Source of the DNA: Klebsiella pneumoniae
GTDB taxonomy: Bacteria > Pseudomonadota > Gammaproteobacteria > Ga0077536
DNA length: 41,006 nucleotides
Assembly: GCA_945876945.1 (NCBI GenBank)
Contig: CAMCQE010000021.1
Coordinates: forward strand, 1 to 41,006
Direction of reading: 5' to 3'
The notes below the pieces were generated by a model. The model was not told where the DNA came from, made no database searches, and saw only the letters and a list, made by a program, of their open reading frames with translations. Position 1 is the first letter of the stretch, and every line of letters begins with the position of its first letter. Positions 9,293 to 18,874 of this stretch are shown piece after piece. Position numbers and translations under genes: made by a program.

Positions 9293-9763
9293 ATGAAGTT
9301 GCAGAACAAGCTGCGTACATCAATAGCGCCCCGCGCTTATCGTGAGCGCGGCGTAACACTCATCGAACTGATGATCGTGGTGGTCATCCTGGGAATCTTG
9401 ACGAGCATTGCGTTTCCCGCCTACCGAGGCTACGTGGAACGGGCGCGTCGCAGTGACGGCAAGGCCATGCTGACGGATATCGCCGCCCGGCTAGAGCGCT
9501 TCTACGCCGACAACAACACCTATACGGCGACCATGACCAACCTTGGGTTTACGGGCACCAGCCCGAGTTCAGGCGAAGGTTTTTACACGGCAGGCGTCGC
9601 GGCCGGTCCCTCTGGCAGCATCGCGACAAGCTATACGATCACCGTCACCCCGGTGGCCGCCAGATGGGGCGGTAGCGGCGATAGTACCTGCGGCGCTCTC
9701 ACTCTGGACTCGAGAGGCACTCAGGGGAGCTCCGCCGGCTCGCTCTCCATATGCTGGAATTAA
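9293..9763 (+). CDS. pilE: Type IV pilin-like protein PilE
   Basis: A pilin of about 156 residues: basic leader, cleavage in ERG|VTLIE, hydrophobic helix LMIVVVILGILTSIAFPAY, then an ARRSDGKAMLTDIAARLERFYADNNTY segment split here as SDGKAMLTD and ARLERFYADNNTY, typical of the PilE family. Two C-terminal cysteines (STC and SIC) match the D-region disulfide. Given its place after pilY1 it is probably the minor pilin PilE rather than the major subunit. The ATG at 9293 was chosen; an ATG at 9266 would lengthen an already long leader. Its 3' end overlaps the next gene by 13 bases. Confidence 0.9.
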   Translation: MKLQNKLRTSIAPRAYRERGVTLIELMIVVVILGILTSIAFPAYRGYVERARRSDGKAMLTDIAARLERFYADNNTYTATMTNLGFTGTSPSSGEGFYTAGVAAGPSGSIATSYTITVTPVAARWGGSGDSTCGALTLDSRGTQGSSAGSLSICWN

Positions 9764-10203
9764 AGGGCAGCGCTCGATTTGTGTTGTGGCTGACCGTCGC
9801 GCCGTGCCTGTCCCACGCTGTGCACGCCGAGGCGGTGTATCAGTGGAAAGACCAAGACGGTCAAACAGTGTTCTCGCAGCGGCCCCCGGAAAACGCCAAA
9901 GCGACGCGCGTGCAAGCTCATGCGGGGAAACCCGCAGTAGACAGCAATCAACGCCTCGCCGATCAGCGCAAGCAACTCGCACCATCGGCCCCTGTGAGCA
10001 AGGCGGAAAAGCCTCTGACACCCGAAGAGCAGGCGAAGTTAAAAGATGCCTGCGCGCAGGCGAAAAACGCGCTGAAACTGTTACAGGAAAACAGTCGGCC
10101 CCGTTACATCGACAGCAATGGTCAATTGGGCGTAATGACTGAAGCACTAAAAGCCGAGCGCATCGCCGACGCGACGCGCAAGGCTAACGACTATTGTCGA
10201 TGA
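9751..10203 (+). CDS. Secreted DUF4124-like protein
   Basis: A 150-residue protein with an N-terminal signal peptide (hydrophobic stretch about residues 9-23, likely cleavage after HAVHA). The DUF4124 signature follows: VYQWKDQDGQTVFSQRPP (about residues 29-46), a small beta domain common in proteobacterial envelope proteins of unknown function. The rest is Lys/Ala/Glu-rich and probably helical, with two cysteines (DACAQ and the penultimate C). The start codon lies inside the end of pilE, so it is probably translated with the pilin operon. Its place differs from PilY2, which in Pseudomonas lies between pilY1 and pilE, and I do not equate the two. The stop is 3 bases from the convergent ispH stop. 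Confidence 0.8.
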   Translation: MLELKGSARFVLWLTVAPCLSHAVHAEAVYQWKDQDGQTVFSQRPPENAKATRVQAHAGKPAVDSNQRLADQRKQLAPSAPVSKAEKPLTPEEQAKLKDACAQAKNALKLLQENSRPRYIDSNGQLGVMTEALKAERIADATRKANDYCR

Positions 10204-10206
10204 TTC

Positions 10207-11178
10207 TCAGTGATGGTGATGTTCGCCTACGGGGTCGCCTACACGGGCCAGTTCCCTCGGCAGACTGAACACCACTTGCTCTTTGATACCGGGCACTTCA
10301 TTAACCGTCTTGCCGCCCCATTCCCTTAACCTGCTGACAACTTGCTCGACCAGCACTTCAGGGGCGGACGCTCCAGCGGTAACGCCCACGCTACGCTTGT
10401 CGGTAAGCCATTCGCGCTGGATCTCTTCCGCGTTATCAATCAGGAAGGCCGAAATGCCTTGCTTCTCCGCAATTTCCCGCAGACGGGTGGAGTTTGAGCT
10501 GGTTTGCGATCCGACCACGAGAATCAGATCACAGTTGGACAACAGGCCTTTGACCGCGTCCTGTCTGTTTTGCGTGGCGTAGCAAATGTCTTCTTTTTTG
10601 GGGCCAACAATTTGGGGGAATCGCCGACGAAGCGCCTCAATCACCACCGCGGTGTCATCCATCGATAATGTGGTTTGAGTCACGAAGGCGAGGAAGTCAG
10701 GATCTTTGACTTCCAGCTTGGCGACATCCTCAACAGACTCGACGAGGTACATGCCACCCTGCCCTTTCGGGGCCGTGTACTGCCCCAGAGTGCCTTCCAC
10801 TTCCGGGTGACCCGCATGGCCAATGAGAATGCATTCGCGCCCTTCGTGCTGGTAGTGACCGACTTCCATGTGCACCTTGGTGACCAAGGGACAAATCGCA
10901 TCAAACACCCGGAGCTTGCGGCGCGCAGCCTCTTCCCGAACCCCTTTAGCAACACCGTGGGCGCTGAAAATCACCGTAGCGTCGTCCGGGACTTCGTGAA
11001 GTTCATCGACGAAGATTGCACCCTTCTGCCGAAGGCCGTCGACAACATATTTGTTGTGTACGACTTCGTGACGGACAAAAACCGGGGCGCCGAACAACTC
11101 CAGCGCGCGTTCGACAATGCCGATTGCGCGGTCTACGCCGGCGCAGAAGCCTCGGGGGTTAGCGAGATGGATTTCCAT
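10207..11178 (-). CDS. ispH: 4-hydroxy-3-methylbut-2-enyl diphosphate reductase (LytB/IspH)
   Basis: A 323-residue iron-sulfur enzyme catalysing the last step of the MEP pathway, reducing HMBPP to IPP and DMAPP. The three cluster-binding cysteines are visible: Cys12 in [12 protein letters not shown], Cys96 in DAICPLVTK and one near residue 197 in [11 protein letters not shown]. The conserved motifs HEVVHN, FSAHGV and [11 protein letters not shown] are also present. Length matches the family. It ends in four consecutive histidines (GEHHHH), which the family does not require. In related genomes it follows the minor pilin operon. Here lspA is 45 bases upstream on the same strand, without the fkpB that often separates them. 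Confidence 0.97.
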   Translation of the reverse strand: MEIHLANPRGFCAGVDRAIGIVERALELFGAPVFVRHEVVHNKYVVDGLRQKGAIFVDELHEVPDDATVIFSAHGVAKGVREEAARRKLRVFDAICPLVTKVHMEVGHYQHEGRECILIGHAGHPEVEGTLGQYTAPKGQGGMYLVESVEDVAKLEVKDPDFLAFVTQTTLSMDDTAVVIEALRRRFPQIVGPKKEDICYATQNRQDAVKGLLSNCDLILVVGSQTSSNSTRLREIAEKQGISAFLIDNAEEIQREWLTDKRSVGVTAGASAPEVLVEQVVSRLREWGGKTVNEVPGIKEQVVFSLPRELARVGDPVGEHHHH

Positions 11179-11223
11179 GTTTGTTGTCCGTAAAAAAATA
11201 GTCTTGTTGAATTATACGCAGGC

Positions 11224-11733
11224 CTAATCCGGCCGGGCACTGACAGAGTGACTGGATGAGTCGAGAAATGTCTCCAGAACCAACATCACGGCGCCAACAG
11301 TGATGGCGCTGTCGGCGATATTGAAGGCGGGGAAGCACCAGCTCGCGTAGCAAATTTGAATGAAGTCGATCACATAACCGAGCGCCAGGCGATCCCACAA
11401 GTTGCCAAGCGCCCCGCCCATTACCAACATGAGGGAGGCGGGTAGCCAGCGCGCCCCGGCCGGCGCAAGCACAAGCATCCGCAGCAGCCAGAGGGAGACC
11501 ACGAGCGCGATCCCCGTAAACAGCCAGCGCTGCCAGCCGTCACCGGTCGCAAAAAGACTGAACGCAGCGCCCGGGTTATGCATGAGCGTGAGATTAAATC
11601 CGCCAAAGACGGGGTTAGGCACCCCAAACTCGAGACGAAGGCTCGCCTGCCACTTTGAGAGTTGGTCGAGAACGACCACGACCAGGGCAACTATCAACCA
11701 GCGAAGATTGGCGAATTGACTATCACTCCTCAA
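11224..11733 (-). CDS. lspA: Lipoprotein signal peptidase (signal peptidase II)
   Basis: An inner-membrane aspartic protease that removes signal peptides from prolipoproteins such as the MlaA-like and TPR lipoproteins in this window. With a TTG start at 11733-11731 it is 169 residues long, the usual size. An AAGGAG ribosome binding site lies 7 bases before that TTG, and no ATG exists upstream of the conserved core. The catalytic aspartates are in GNLWDRLALGYVIDF (Asp123) and FNIADS (Asp141), and the substrate-pocket motif MHNPGAAFS is present. Four membrane helices can be seen. It overlaps the end of ribF by 11 bases. In related genomes ileS stands between these two genes. Confidence 0.93.
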   Translation of the reverse strand: MRSDSQFANLRWLIVALVVVVLDQLSKWQASLRLEFGVPNPVFGGFNLTLMHNPGAAFSLFATGDGWQRWLFTGIALVVSLWLLRMLVLAPAGARWLPASLMLVMGGALGNLWDRLALGYVIDFIQICYASWCFPAFNIADSAITVGAVMLVLETFLDSSSHSVSARPD

Positions 11734-12670
11734 CTGCCGACTCCTTGGAGAGCAGGATCCGCCGCGCAACCTGACAGTCGTCTGCGATTTGTCTCGAGAG
11801 GGTCTCAAAATCGGTAAACGGCAGGTCGTCCCGAATCTTCTCGATGAACTCCACCTTGATATGGCGACCGTAAATATCCTCGGCAAAATCGAATAAATGA
11901 ACCTCGATGACCCACCGTGAGTTCTCGATAATCGGGCGATTGCCAACGTAGGCAATCGCCGGTGCGGGCGCTGCGCCGACGCCCAGCACCTGAGCGGCAA
12001 AGATTCCCTGCAGGGGAGAGGCTCGGCGATGGAGGTCCAGATTGGCGGTTGGGAAGCCCATTTCGCGCCCCCGCTTCTGGCCATGCACGACCCGCCCGGA
12101 CATAAAGTACCTGCGGCCCAGCAGCGGTTCCGCGTCACGTATCAGGCCTTCGCGCAAACGGGCACGAATACTGGTGCTGCTGACCCGCTCACCGTCGGTG
12201 AGAAACGAATCGGCGCGATTAATGAAAAAGCCGTGGCGCTCTGCGCTGCGCTGGAGCATTGCAAAATCGCCGCTACGGTGGCTACCGAATTTGAAGTCGT
12301 CGCCGACGATGAGGCCCCGTACACCGAGCCCGTCAATGAGTAGGCGCTGCACGAAATCGTCGGCTGGCCGCGATGCCAGAGCCGCGTCAAAAGGCATCAC
12401 GAGCAAACGTTCAATGCCTAAATCATCAAGCAACTGAGCCTTCTCTCTCAGACGCGTGAGGCGTGCCGGCGGGTTCCCTGTTGCGAAATACTCAGACGGC
12501 TGAGGCTCAAAGATCACCACGGTGGATACGGCATTGAGCGCCTTCGCCTTCGTTATCAGGGCGCGCAACACCGCTTGATGACCACGGTGCACGCCATCGA
12601 AGTTACCAATGGTCGCTACGCATCCCCGGTGGCGGGGCCGCAAATTGTGCTCGCCTCTGATGATTTCCAT
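11723..12670 (-). CDS. ribF: Bifunctional riboflavin kinase / FAD synthetase
   Basis: A 315-residue enzyme converting riboflavin to FMN and then FAD. The N-terminal adenylyltransferase domain has TIGNFDGVHRGHQA (about residues 20-33), VGDDFKFG and SSTSIRARL. The C-terminal kinase domain has GREMGFPTANL and the AYVGNRP region. The ATG at 12670 fits known N-termini; a longer open frame upstream lacks similarity. It starts 31 bases after murJ and its 3' end overlaps lspA, consistent with a murJ-ribF-lspA-ispH operon on the minus strand. Confidence 0.95.
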   Translation of the reverse strand: MEIIRGEHNLRPRHRGCVATIGNFDGVHRGHQAVLRALITKAKALNAVSTVVIFEPQPSEYFATGNPPARLTRLREKAQLLDDLGIERLLVMPFDAALASRPADDFVQRLLIDGLGVRGLIVGDDFKFGSHRSGDFAMLQRSAERHGFFINRADSFLTDGERVSSTSIRARLREGLIRDAEPLLGRRYFMSGRVVHGQKRGREMGFPTANLDLHRRASPLQGIFAAQVLGVGAAPAPAIAYVGNRPIIENSRWVIEVHLFDFAEDIYGRHIKVEFIEKIRDDLPFTDFETLSRQIADDCQVARRILLSKESAVEE

Positions 12671-12701
12671 TACCTGCTGGGCTCCGTAAGGGGCGGTCGC
12701 A

Positions 12702-14249
12702 TTATAGCCGCGCCTCAGCGTGCGCCATATCCGAAATCCGCAGGCCGCTGAGTCGTGCCGTGACACCATAAATCGCAACGCCGCCAAGCACGAAACAGCC
12801 CAGCAGGCTTGCTCGCGGCAGCAGCGAATACGCGCCCCAGTTATCGACAAACGTGGTCGCAAAGCCAAGCGTCAGTCCCATCAGCAGGGAGGCCCCTCCC
12901 ACCCGCAAGGCATGTCCCAACCAGCCTGGCAACGGCCTGTAGGCCTCCATTCGAATCAGTTGGCGCAGGAGTAATCCGCCATTCACGAAGGCCGCGATTG
13001 AGGTCGCCAACGCGAGACCTGCGTGCTCAAGGAGCCCGCTAAGCGCGAGGCACCCAATAAGATTGGTGACCATTGCAATCAGCCCGACCCTGACGGGGGT
13101 ACGGGTGTCCTCCCGCGCATAAAATCCCGGTGCCAGCACTTTGACCATAATGAATCCCGTCAGCCCAAAGGCATAAGCCCGAAGCGCTGCGGCTGCCATC
13201 TCAGCATCATGACTGTCAAATTTCCCGTACTGGAACAGTGTACTCATGAGGGGCTCGGCGAGCACGCAGAGACCGACCGCCGCAGGGATAGTGGCTGTGA
13301 ACACATTACGCAAGGCAAAGTCCATCGTCGCCGAAAACATTGCGGCATCGCCCTTGGCGTGATGACGCGAGAGGGTCGGCAGGATCACGGTGCCAAGCGC
13401 GATGCCGAAAATAGCCAGCGGGAACTCCATGAGTCGGTCGGCGTAGTACAACCAACTGATGCTGCCGGGCTGGAGAAACGAGGCTATAAAGGTATCGACC
13501 AGGAAATTGATCTGCGCGATCGACACGCCAAAAACCGCCGGACCCATGAGCCCCATGATGCGCCGAACACCCGGGTGGCGCGGACGTAACTTAAGTCTAG
13601 GCAACATGCCCAGCCGCCAGACGGCCAAGAGTTGGATACCCAATTGCAGGCAGCCCCCCACAAATACGCCAATCCCCAACGCGATGATGGGCTCTTCAAG
13701 TTTAGGAGCCAGCCACACAGTTGCCAGAATAAAAGCCACATTTAGCAACGCGGGAGTGACCGCTGGTACCGCGAATCGGCCGAAAGTATTCAGGACCCCG
13801 CTGAGCAATGCTGTCAGCGCTATAAACAGTAGATAGGGAAATGTAAGCCGCAGTAGTTCTACTCCGAGCATGAACTGATGCGGATCCTGCGCAAATCCGG
13901 GCGCAAACAACGTGATGATATAAGGCGCGGCGAAAATACCGACGGTCACGAGGGCCATCACAACCATCGCCAGCGTGCTAAAAACGGCATCAATCAACTT
14001 GCGTAGTTCCTCATCGGAACTCGAGGAGCGGTAATGGGATAAAACAGGAATGAAGGCTTGGGAGAATGCGCCTTCAGCGAATAGTCGCCGAAAAAAATTG
14101 GGTACCCGGAATGCAACCACAAACGCGTCCATTGCCCCGCCCGCACCGAAGACCGCGGCGATCAGGCTGTCCCTGACCAAGCCGAGAATGCGTGAGATGA
14201 GCGTCATCTGCCCCACAAGAGCAGTCGAACGGAGAAGGGTCTTGGCCAG
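12702..14249 (-). CDS. murJ: Lipid II flippase MurJ
   Basis: A MOP-superfamily membrane protein of about 515 residues that flips lipid II across the inner membrane for peptidoglycan synthesis. Conserved features are SRILGLVRDSLIAAVFG, FVVAFRVPNFFRRLFAEGAFSQAF (seen as RVPNFFRRLFAEG and FSQAFIPV), and SWLYYADRLMEFPLAIFGIALGT in the middle, with about 14 hydrophobic helices. The start is not ATG. The family normally begins with a short Ser/Lys-Leu-Leu-Arg-Ser segment, which here follows ATT-ATT-CTG. A GGGAG ribosome binding site lies 6 bases before the CTG at 14249, so CTG is the most likely start and ATT the alternative. It is divergent from rpsT. Confidence 0.93.
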   Translation of the reverse strand: MAKTLLRSTALVGQMTLISRILGLVRDSLIAAVFGAGGAMDAFVVAFRVPNFFRRLFAEGAFSQAFIPVLSHYRSSSSDEELRKLIDAVFSTLAMVVMALVTVGIFAAPYIITLFAPGFAQDPHQFMLGVELLRLTFPYLLFIALTALLSGVLNTFGRFAVPAVTPALLNVAFILATVWLAPKLEEPIIALGIGVFVGGCLQLGIQLLAVWRLGMLPRLKLRPRHPGVRRIMGLMGPAVFGVSIAQINFLVDTFIASFLQPGSISWLYYADRLMEFPLAIFGIALGTVILPTLSRHHAKGDAAMFSATMDFALRNVFTATIPAAVGLCVLAEPLMSTLFQYGKFDSHDAEMAAAALRAYAFGLTGFIMVKVLAPGFYAREDTRTPVRVGLIAMVTNLIGCLALSGLLEHAGLALATSIAAFVNGGLLLRQLIRMEAYRPLPGWLGHALRVGGASLLMGLTLGFATTFVDNWGAYSLLPRASLLGCFVLGGVAIYGVTARLSGLRISDMAHAEARL

Positions 14250-14295
14250 AATAATCTCCCGGATATTTTCAGGCAGAGGACGAACAGGCGGGCGG

Positions 14296-14301
14296 AGTAT
14301 A
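14296..14301 (-). promoter_or_regulatory. Candidate -10 box for murJ
   Basis: On the minus strand TATACT (5 of 6) lies 46 bases before the proposed murJ start, in the divergent murJ/rpsT region. The -35 position is weak. Confidence 0.4.
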
Positions 14302-14332
14302 GACGAACTGCCAAGCAGGCAGGATTTTGGGA

Positions 14333-14361
14333 TTGACTTGCGGCGCCGTCGATAGCATATT
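14333..14361 (+). promoter_or_regulatory. Sigma-70 promoter of rpsT
   Basis: TTGACT (14333-14338, 5 of 6) and CATATT (14356-14361, 4 of 6) are separated by the ideal 17 bases. The predicted transcription start is near 14368, giving a leader of about 27 bases before the TTG start of rpsT. Confidence 0.7.
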
Positions 14362-14394
14362 TCCCGGCCCTTATCCCGTTCTCTGGAGCCTCCG

Positions 14395-14667
14395 TTGGCC
14401 AACACCGCTCAAGCCCGAAAGCGCGCCCGTCAAGCTCAGAAGCACCGCGTGCACAACGCTAGCCGCCGCTCCCTGCTGCGGACTCGCATCAAGCAGGTCA
14501 TCAAGGCGATCGATTCAGGCGACAAAACTGCCGCTCAATCCGCCATGGCGGTTGCGACGCCAACCATCGACCGCATGGTCAAGACCGACATCATTCATCG
14601 CAACAAGGCCAATAGGCACAAGTCGCGTCTGAATGCTCGCCTGAAGGCGATGCAAGCCGCCAACTAA
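14395..14667 (+). CDS. rpsT: 30S ribosomal protein S20
   Basis: A 90-residue basic protein with the S20 sequence: (M)ANTAQARKRARQAQKHR at the N-terminus and HRNKANRHKSRLNARL near the C-terminus. S20 binds 16S rRNA early in small-subunit assembly. The start codon is TTG at 14395, with GGAG 7 bases upstream. E. coli rpsT also starts with UUG, where the weak start takes part in translational autoregulation by S20. The same control is likely here but unproven. It is flanked by its own promoter and by a hairpin shared with the convergent proB. Confidence 0.97.
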   Translation: MANTAQARKRARQAQKHRVHNASRRSLLRTRIKQVIKAIDSGDKTAAQSAMAVATPTIDRMVKTDIIHRNKANRHKSRLNARLKAMQAAN

Positions 14668-14676
14668 GCTTGGCGC

Positions 14677-16913
<2,237 letters not shown>

Positions 16914-16926
16914 TCAGAGGGAGGAC

Positions 16927-17187
16927 TTAACCGGCAGGAACAACGCTGACATAGCGGTGATTTTCCGGCCCTTTGCGTTCGAAGAGCACCGCGCCATCCG
17001 TCGTTGCGAACAGGGTGTGGTCCCGACCGCATCCCACATTCGGACCCGCGCGATAAGAGGTACCGCGCTGGCGGACGATGATATTGCCGGAGATCACGGC
17101 TTCGCCGCCGAACTTTTTCACGCCCAGACGCTTGGCCTGTGAGTCACGACCGTTGCGGGTACTACCGCCAGCTTTCTTGTGTGCCAT
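16927..17187 (-). CDS. rpmA: 50S ribosomal protein L27
   Basis: An 86-residue ribosomal protein near the peptidyl transferase centre. It has the family sequence [15 protein letters not shown] at the N-terminus, then [10 protein letters not shown] and IIVRQRGT. The N-terminus begins directly with MAHKKAGG, so no N-terminal propeptide is present, unlike in Firmicutes. It lies 6 bases after rplU and is followed by a strong terminator. Confidence 0.98.
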   Translation of the reverse strand: MAHKKAGGSTRNGRDSQAKRLGVKKFGGEAVISGNIIVRQRGTSYRAGPNVGCGRDHTLFATTDGAVLFERKGPENHRYVSVVPAG

Positions 17188-17193
17188 GGCGCA

Positions 17194-17508
17194 TCAAACT
17201 CCTACAATTTCGTTGATTTCGACTCTGGTGTAGTTCTGGCGGTGACCCATCTGCTTGCGATGGTGCTTGCGGCGTCTGAACTTCAGAATGCGAACTTTGT
17301 CGCCCCGACCGTTTTCAAGCACGGTGGCGCGAACTTTGGCCCCGACAATCATCGGGGTGCCGACCGTCACTGAATCACCTGATTTGATCAGCAGCACCGA
17401 ATCGAATTCGATTGCGGCGCCGGCTTCAACTGGAAGTGATTCGACGTTAATTTTTTCACCGATGGCAACGCGATACTGCTTGCCACCAGTTTTGATCACT
17501 GCTTGCAT
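17194..17508 (-). CDS. rplU: 50S ribosomal protein L21
   Basis: A 104-residue ribosomal protein with the L21 signatures [14 protein letters not shown] and [16 protein letters not shown]. It is the first gene of the rplU-rpmA unit, with a good sigma-70 promoter about 60 bases upstream. It is divergent from ispB, the usual arrangement in gammaproteobacteria. Confidence 0.98.
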   Translation of the reverse strand: MQAVIKTGGKQYRVAIGEKINVESLPVEAGAAIEFDSVLLIKSGDSVTVGTPMIVGAKVRATVLENGRGDKVRILKFRRRKHHRKQMGHRQNYTRVEINEIVGV

Positions 17509-17570
17509 GGGGTACTCGACCAGTACTGTTCAAGGGGTGGTCACCTTAGAGGCGACCGACAGAGCCAGCG

Positions 17571-17599
17571 ATAGTACGTAAATGATTGCACCGACTCAA
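17571..17599 (-). promoter_or_regulatory. Sigma-70 promoter of rplU-rpmA
   Basis: On the minus strand TTGAGT (17594-17599) and TACTAT (17571-17576) are exactly 17 bases apart. Predicted transcription starts near 17564, giving a leader of about 56 bases before rplU. Confidence 0.75.
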
Positions 17600-17703
17600 C
17601 ACTTTTCGCCCTTCATTTATGGTTGCAGGCGAATCGCGCTGGCAAAGGCGTCGCCCACTTGGCAGAATCGCTGCGTTTTCCGGCCTGGGTGCCCTCTCCA
17701 ATA

Positions 17704-18702
17704 ATGTCGTCTCCATCTGCCTCTGCCGGTGACTCCGGATATGAACTAACCCGTTCGCTCATCGCTGGGCCTATGGCGGCAGTCGACGCCCTGATGCGCG
17801 AGCGCCTGTACTCAGACGTGCCGCTCATCAATCAGGTGAGCCATTACGTGATCGCAAGCGGCGGCAAGCGCATGCGGCCGGCCTTGGCCCTGCTGAGCGC
17901 CTGTGCCTTGGGTTACGAAGGCCAGCGACACATCGATCTGGCCGTGATCGTAGAACTGATTCACACCGCGACCCTGCTCCACGACGATGTGGTCGATTCA
18001 TCCTTGCTTCGACGCGGGCGCGAAACGGCTAACACCGTCTGGGGCAACGAGGCCAGCGTGCTCGTGGGAGATTTCCTGTACTCACGGGCCTTTCAGATGA
18101 TGGTCGACATCGGGAGCCTTAGAATCCTGCAAATTCTTGCTGATGCGACCAACACTATCGCTGAAGGCGAAGTGATGCAGCTCGTGAATTGCCATGACCC
18201 GGAAACTACGGAGCGGCGTTATCTCGACACCATCCGGTTCAAGACCGCCAAGCTGTTTGAGGCTGCCGCTCAACTGGGCGCGGTGCTGGCAGGCAGTTCA
18301 CCCGAAATTGAAATTGCGCTCGCCTCTTACGGTCGACATCTTGGCACCGCATTCCAGTTGGTGGACGACGCATTGGACTACAGCGCCACCGCCTCAGAGA
18401 TCGGTAAAAACATTGGCGACGATCTGGCGGAGGGCAAACCCACCTTGCCGCTGCTGTACGCGATGTGGAAGGGATCACCGGATCAGGCGGCGCTGATCCG
18501 CCACGCTATCGAACATGGCGGGCTCGATCACATCAATGCAATCTCTGCCGCAATTGAATCGACCGGTGCCATCACTTACACTTTCGCGCTCGCCGAGGCC
18601 GAAGCGTCGAAAGCACGGTCAGCCTTGGAGAACGTACCAGTCTCGCAATATCTCGAAGCGCTACTCGCGCTCTCCAGGTTTGCGGTGGTGCGGAAGTCGT
18701 AA
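17704..18702 (+). CDS. ispB: Polyprenyl (octaprenyl) diphosphate synthase
   Basis: A 332-residue trans-prenyltransferase that builds the long isoprenoid side chain of ubiquinone from IPP and FPP. Both aspartate-rich motifs are present: LLHDDVVD (first DDxxD) and QLVDDALDY (second), with GGKRMRP near the N-terminus, RGRETANTVWGN after the first motif and GKPTLPLL. The start at 17704 (MSSPSASAG) is preferred over an in-frame ATG at 17623 because the extra 27 residues look non-conserved. In related genomes ispB is divergent from rplU, as here. tRNA-Pro begins 9 bases after its stop, and the hopanoid-phosphonate operon follows on the same strand. Confidence 0.93.
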   Translation: MSSPSASAGDSGYELTRSLIAGPMAAVDALMRERLYSDVPLINQVSHYVIASGGKRMRPALALLSACALGYEGQRHIDLAVIVELIHTATLLHDDVVDSSLLRRGRETANTVWGNEASVLVGDFLYSRAFQMMVDIGSLRILQILADATNTIAEGEVMQLVNCHDPETTERRYLDTIRFKTAKLFEAAAQLGAVLAGSSPEIEIALASYGRHLGTAFQLVDDALDYSATASEIGKNIGDDLAEGKPTLPLLYAMWKGSPDQAALIRHAIEHGGLDHINAISAAIESTGAITYTFALAEAEASKARSALENVPVSQYLEALLALSRFAVVRKS

Positions 18703-18711
18703 AGCACAAGT

Positions 18712-18788
18712 CGGGGTGTAGCTCAGTCTGGTAGAGCACTGCCTTCGGGAGGCAGGGGTCGTAGGTTCGAATCCTGTCACCCCGACCA
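18712..18788 (+). tRNA. tRNA-Pro (anticodon CGG)
   Basis: A complete cloverleaf with acceptor CGGGGTG paired with CACCCCG, discriminator A and encoded CCA. The D-arm contains GCTCAGTCTGGTAGAGC, and the anticodon arm CTGCC-TTCGGGA-GGCAG has anticodon CGG (codon CCG). The T-arm is AGGTTCGAATCCT. It lies between ispB and the squalene synthase gene on the same strand, so it may be processed from a longer transcript. No terminator is obvious after it. Confidence 0.96.
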
Positions 18789-18874
18789 TATTTTCTTCAT
18801 GCGCAGTTGCCCTTCCCGGGGGACCATGCGCCTGAGGCGCTCAAGCGCCGTTACGAGGAAGAGCGACGCCAAGC

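Noticed and set aside
9751-10203. DUF4124 protein as PilY2
   Set aside because: Its position after pilE and its DUF4124 signature do not support PilY2, which is found between pilY1 and pilE.
18764-18788. tRNA-Pro 3' end as a phage or island attachment site
   Set aside because: I found no copy of the tRNA 3' sequence near the end of the operon (about 26937) and no integrase or transposase in the window.
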